Below, in pieces: positions 5,361-7,541 of a stretch of DNA of 7,541 bases. The DNA is taken from assembly GCA_003661105.1 (NCBI GenBank), contig QMVM01000095.1, positions 1-7,541 on the forward strand, given 5' to 3'. Positions within the stretch are counted from its first letter, which is position 1, and each line of letters starts with the position of its first letter. The notes beneath the pieces were generated by a model that saw only the letters and a program-made list of their open reading frames with translations, ran no database searches and was not told where the DNA came from. The stretch is from Methanosarcinales archaeon (GTDB taxonomy: Archaea; Halobacteriota; Methanosarcinia; Methanosarcinales; Methanogasteraceae). Both the position numbers and the translations under genes were made by a program.

Positions 5361-7130
5361 CTAAAACCCGTGCACAATATACGGTCCAAAGATCATGAAC
5401 ACAAATGAAACAAGGATTAGTACCGCAAATGCTACTGCGATGCTTTTTGACAACTGTTCTGCGTTGTGGTCGCTTATCACCCGCCCAAATAGCGAGTGGA
5501 TAATGTCCTTGAATACGTGCCCCCCGTCCATCGGGATCGCTGGCAGGCAGTTGAATAGTCCGGCATAGAAGTTGATCCAGCCGATCCAGAGCAGCGCACT
5601 TGCGATCCAGAAGACGAGGACGCCATAACCCGCGGCCCATCCAACAGGTTCATAAAACTGCATGGAGTTGTCAAATCCGCCAAATCTGCCGCCATCTAAT
5701 TCTATCAGCGGCATCGCAAAGATGAAGAGCCAGCCCTCGATCCTGTGCATCAAACTCGGGATGCTCTTAAATATATGCAATCTACCCGATGCCGGATATT
5801 CTCCGATGGTCATGCCAGCGAATTTGATCCGTGTGGTGGAGCCCACCCCCAAATATCCGCAACTGCGGTCCGGCGAAGAACCAAGTTCTACCATGGTTGA
5901 GTTATTCTCTGCAAAGAAGACCTCGACCGTCTGACCCGGCACGGTTGTATTCAGAAACGCAATGAAATCAGTTGTGTTATCGATTTCGGTATCGTTGATC
6001 CGCGCGATGGTCATGCCTTTCGTAAGATTCGCCCGCGATGCCGCAGAATCTAACATAACCTCCTCGACCGTGACCCATGTTTGCAGGGTGGCACCATCCC
6101 CTGCAAGCGTAAATACATCGCGCTTGTCTGCCCCCTTTGTATGCACCGTCATCGGTATGTCTTCCCTTGTAACTATGGTGGCATAGAAGTCGTGTGTAGT
6201 CTTTATTGTAATATTGTCTACCTGTGTGATCACCCTATCCTCCTTTATTCCAGCTTGCGCTGCAACGGAGTTTTCATCGACCGATACGACCATAACATCG
6301 CTGACCGGAGCTATCCCTCCGAGGACTGGACCAAAGAATAGTGAAAATGCGATCAATGCGACAACAAAGTTTGCCATGATGCCTGCTGCAAGTATCCTCA
6401 TCCGCGCTCTTCTGGACGCGCCAGTATCATTTTTTACCCTGCCACCCCCTTCCTGCTCCACCGCACTCTTGCTCCTGTCCCCGTGCCGAATTCCACCCCC
6501 GGTCTCAAGGGGTTGCCTGACCGCATAATCGTAGCCAACCCCAATGTTGGAGCCTGCGTCTGCATCCCGGGCATCTGCAGGGTCTGGCTCCTCCTTCTTC
6601 CCGAACAACTCCTCGTCATCCGGCTCTGCAAATCCCCCGATCGGAATGATCCCGAGCAGCAGCACGCCCATCGATTTGACGCTGACACCTTCTGTCCTGC
6701 AGAGAACAGCGTGTGCAAGTTCGTGTACAACCAGCGTGACCATAAGCCCGATCGCGCCCCAGACAAGTGGAATGTAATCATTTAAACCCGGGATCAAAAA
6801 GATGTTCTGCGGGGCATTATATTTGTCCGGCATAGGCATTACATTGTCATATAATGCCTGGAGCATCACGTAGTCGGTCAGGATCACTACCGTAAACATA
6901 ATAAACATCCCCACAACCATCATCGGTATCCCGACGTTTCCGAAGAACCGCCAGAACCTGCGCGGGTATGCCAGCATCGTGAGCAGCTTCTGCCCGCGCA
7001 TGGTGCGGACCATCAGTATGGGGCCGAATGCCGAGATGTTGTACCGCTCAAGAATTCCCTGTTTGCTTAGAAATGCGAATACAATCCAGCATACGAGTAA
7101 AATGACGAGTGCAATATTTAAATAGTTCAC
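5361..7130 (-). CDS. Site-2-type intramembrane zinc metalloprotease (M50) with PDZ domains
   Basis: This membrane protease should cut membrane-anchored regulators or remnant signal peptides within the bilayer. The 589-residue sequence has an N-terminal membrane segment (about 3-20), another at about 68-88, then the zinc motif HELAH (136-140) within a membrane segment. A cytoplasm-like GGFAEPDDEELFGKKEEPD follows, another membrane segment lies at about 246-268, and two PDZ-like regions (about 276-340 and 350-412) come next. The second metal-ligand motif NCLPAIPMDGGH (527-538) and a last membrane segment (565-583) complete it. All catalytic elements are intact. A hydrophilic low-complexity stretch of about 55 residues (184-238) separates the zinc half from the next membrane segment. 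Start is GTG 7130; an in-frame TAG 12 bases upstream rules out extension, and no Shine-Dalgarno site is visible, so the message is probably leaderless. It converges on the pseudogene with only 34 bases between ends. Stop is TAG. The substrate is unknown. Confidence 0.93.
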   Translation of the reverse strand: MNYLNIALVILLVCWIVFAFLSKQGILERYNISAFGPILMVRTMRGQKLLTMLAYPRRFWRFFGNVGIPMMVVGMFIMFTVVILTDYVMLQALYDNVMPMPDKYNAPQNIFLIPGLNDYIPLVWGAIGLMVTLVVHELAHAVLCRTEGVSVKSMGVLLLGIIPIGGFAEPDDEELFGKKEEPDPADARDADAGSNIGVGYDYAVRQPLETGGGIRHGDRSKSAVEQEGGGRVKNDTGASRRARMRILAAGIMANFVVALIAFSLFFGPVLGGIAPVSDVMVVSVDENSVAAQAGIKEDRVITQVDNITIKTTHDFYATIVTREDIPMTVHTKGADKRDVFTLAGDGATLQTWVTVEEVMLDSAASRANLTKGMTIARINDTEIDNTTDFIAFLNTTVPGQTVEVFFAENNSTMVELGSSPDRSCGYLGVGSTTRIKFAGMTIGEYPASGRLHIFKSIPSLMHRIEGWLFIFAMPLIELDGGRFGGFDNSMQFYEPVGWAAGYGVLVFWIASALLWIGWINFYAGLFNCLPAIPMDGGHVFKDIIHSLFGRVISDHNAEQLSKSIAVAFAVLILVSFVFMIFGPYIVHGF

Positions 7131-7154
7131 AGCATCATTTTGCTACCGATGCGA

Positions 7155-7162
7155 TATTAATA
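7155..7162 (-). promoter_or_regulatory. TATA box of the M50 protease gene
   Basis: TATTAATA (its own reverse complement) lies 25-32 bases before the GTG at 7130 on the minus strand. This is the usual distance from TATA box to transcription start, so the message would begin at or next to the start codon. That agrees with the lack of a ribosome site. The rest of 7163-7364 holds no gene, repeat or RNA that I can support. Confidence 0.5.
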
Positions 7163-7352
7163 CTTTGTATCATCGGGGGTGGTTACTTTAGCGCGGTGTC
7201 CGGATCGGGGATCGCGATTTACAGAAATGCCTGCCAATAAAACACAGACGACTCGAATATTATCCGATATCGCGTTCACAGTTTGAGGATGTTTAATCCG
7301 ATCAAGTAGTTCAAGGTCTCATATCACCCCTCACGGTGTCGGAGGTTTTGCC

Positions 7353-7421
7353 ATGGTCAGTGAATCTTTTTATTATTTTCTGATAACGTCGGATTGTCTT
7401 ACGCAACCACAACTACCCTAA
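7353..7421 (+). CDS. Very short ORF running into the right repeat arm (doubtful)
   Basis: ATG 7353 stands seven bases after a GGAGG site (7341-7345) and opens a 22-codon frame ending in TAA at 7419-7421. Its last 17 or so codons lie in the repeat arm, and the left arm encodes a matching tail on the minus strand ending in TQPQLP and the same TAA. The four base changes between the two arms in this tail give two amino-acid replacements (I to G, L to I) and one silent change, which does not look like selection for protein. It may be a leader peptide or chance. Confidence 0.15.
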   Translation: MVSESFYYFLITSDCLTQPQLP

Positions 7422-7541
7422 TGGAGAACTATCGGTCTGAAAAGTGGTTTACACCGCTAATCTGTGTCCATCTGCGTTAATCTGTGGCTGATACTATTTT
7501 AGCCACAGATTAACACCGATTTCACTGGAGTGCCGAGATAA
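7365..7541 (-). repeat. Right arm of the 177-bp long inverted repeat
   Basis: This arm is the reverse-complement partner of 91-267. It runs to the last base of the window, so the true outer end of the repeat may lie beyond it. The inner boundary is shared with the left arm: both lose similarity after an AATAATAARAAGA segment. If the window edge is an assembly edge, the break at a repeat is what one would expect of a repeated sequence. Confidence 0.93.
7476..7514. repeat. Perfect 14-bp hairpin in the right repeat arm
   Basis: GTTAATCTGTGGCT (7476-7489) and AGCCACAGATTAAC (7501-7514) are perfect inverted repeats around the 11-base loop GATACTATTTT. The left-arm copy differs by one base in the stem and one in the loop. 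Conservation of the stem in both arms suggests that the structure, or the binding site it represents, matters to the repeat. Confidence 0.85.

Noticed and set aside
6478..6500. A stretch that on the minus strand resembles a cDNA cloning adapter (GAATTCGGCACG)
   Set aside because: It lies in an open frame in the middle of the protease gene with no junction on either side, so chance similarity is the simpler reading.
1..7541. CRISPR array, tRNA or rRNA genes, or an intein in rfcS
   Set aside because: No regularly spaced direct repeats, no tRNA cloverleaf signature and no rRNA-like sequence were seen. The rfcS motifs run uninterrupted.

Overview
The window is archaeal. It carries a clamp-loader small subunit (RfcS), a KaiC-like ATPase and a methanofuran-biosynthesis enzyme (MfnB). 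Several genes have TATA-like boxes and GGAGG ribosome sites. MfnB points to a methanogen, an anaerobic methane or alkane oxidiser, or an Archaeoglobus-like euryarchaeon. The species cannot be named from the sequence.

Layout. Positions 1-90 are hairpin-rich and may be the 3' end of an IS200/IS605-type element (weak call). A 177-bp repeat arm at 91-267 recurs in inverted orientation at 7365-7541, about 94% identical by hand alignment and ending exactly at the window edge. Between the arms, a plus-strand run of four closely packed genes (368-3368) encodes RfcS, a RecA/KaiC-fold ATPase whose ATG lies inside the rfcS 3' end, a class I SAM-dependent methyltransferase with an unrecognised N-terminal half, and a small ribbon-helix-helix-like protein. 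Next comes mfnB (3465-4163), with its own promoter region and a striking palindrome in the leader. A broken gene for a secreted parallel beta-helix (NosD-like) protein with a dockerin-like tail (4356-5326) follows; it has two frameshifts and two in-frame amber codons. Converging on it from the minus strand is a 589-residue site-2-type membrane metalloprotease with PDZ domains (5361-7130). Positions 7131-7364 hold the protease promoter and nothing else that is convincing.

How the parts relate. The rfcS-kaiC pair is clearly co-translated. The methyltransferase and the small protein follow with short gaps and probably share the transcript, but their functional link to the clamp loader is unknown. 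MfnB makes the furan precursor of methanofuran and stands apart from the replication gene. The beta-helix/dockerin pseudogene and the protease are both envelope-related but have opposite orientations.

Points most worth a second look: the long inverted repeats bracketing a housekeeping cluster, the apparent AUC start codon of rfcS behind a well-placed Shine-Dalgarno site, the palindrome pair at the mfnB promoter, the decayed beta-helix gene with its amber codons, and a low-complexity hydrophilic insert in the protease. No clearly new defence or mobile system was found.
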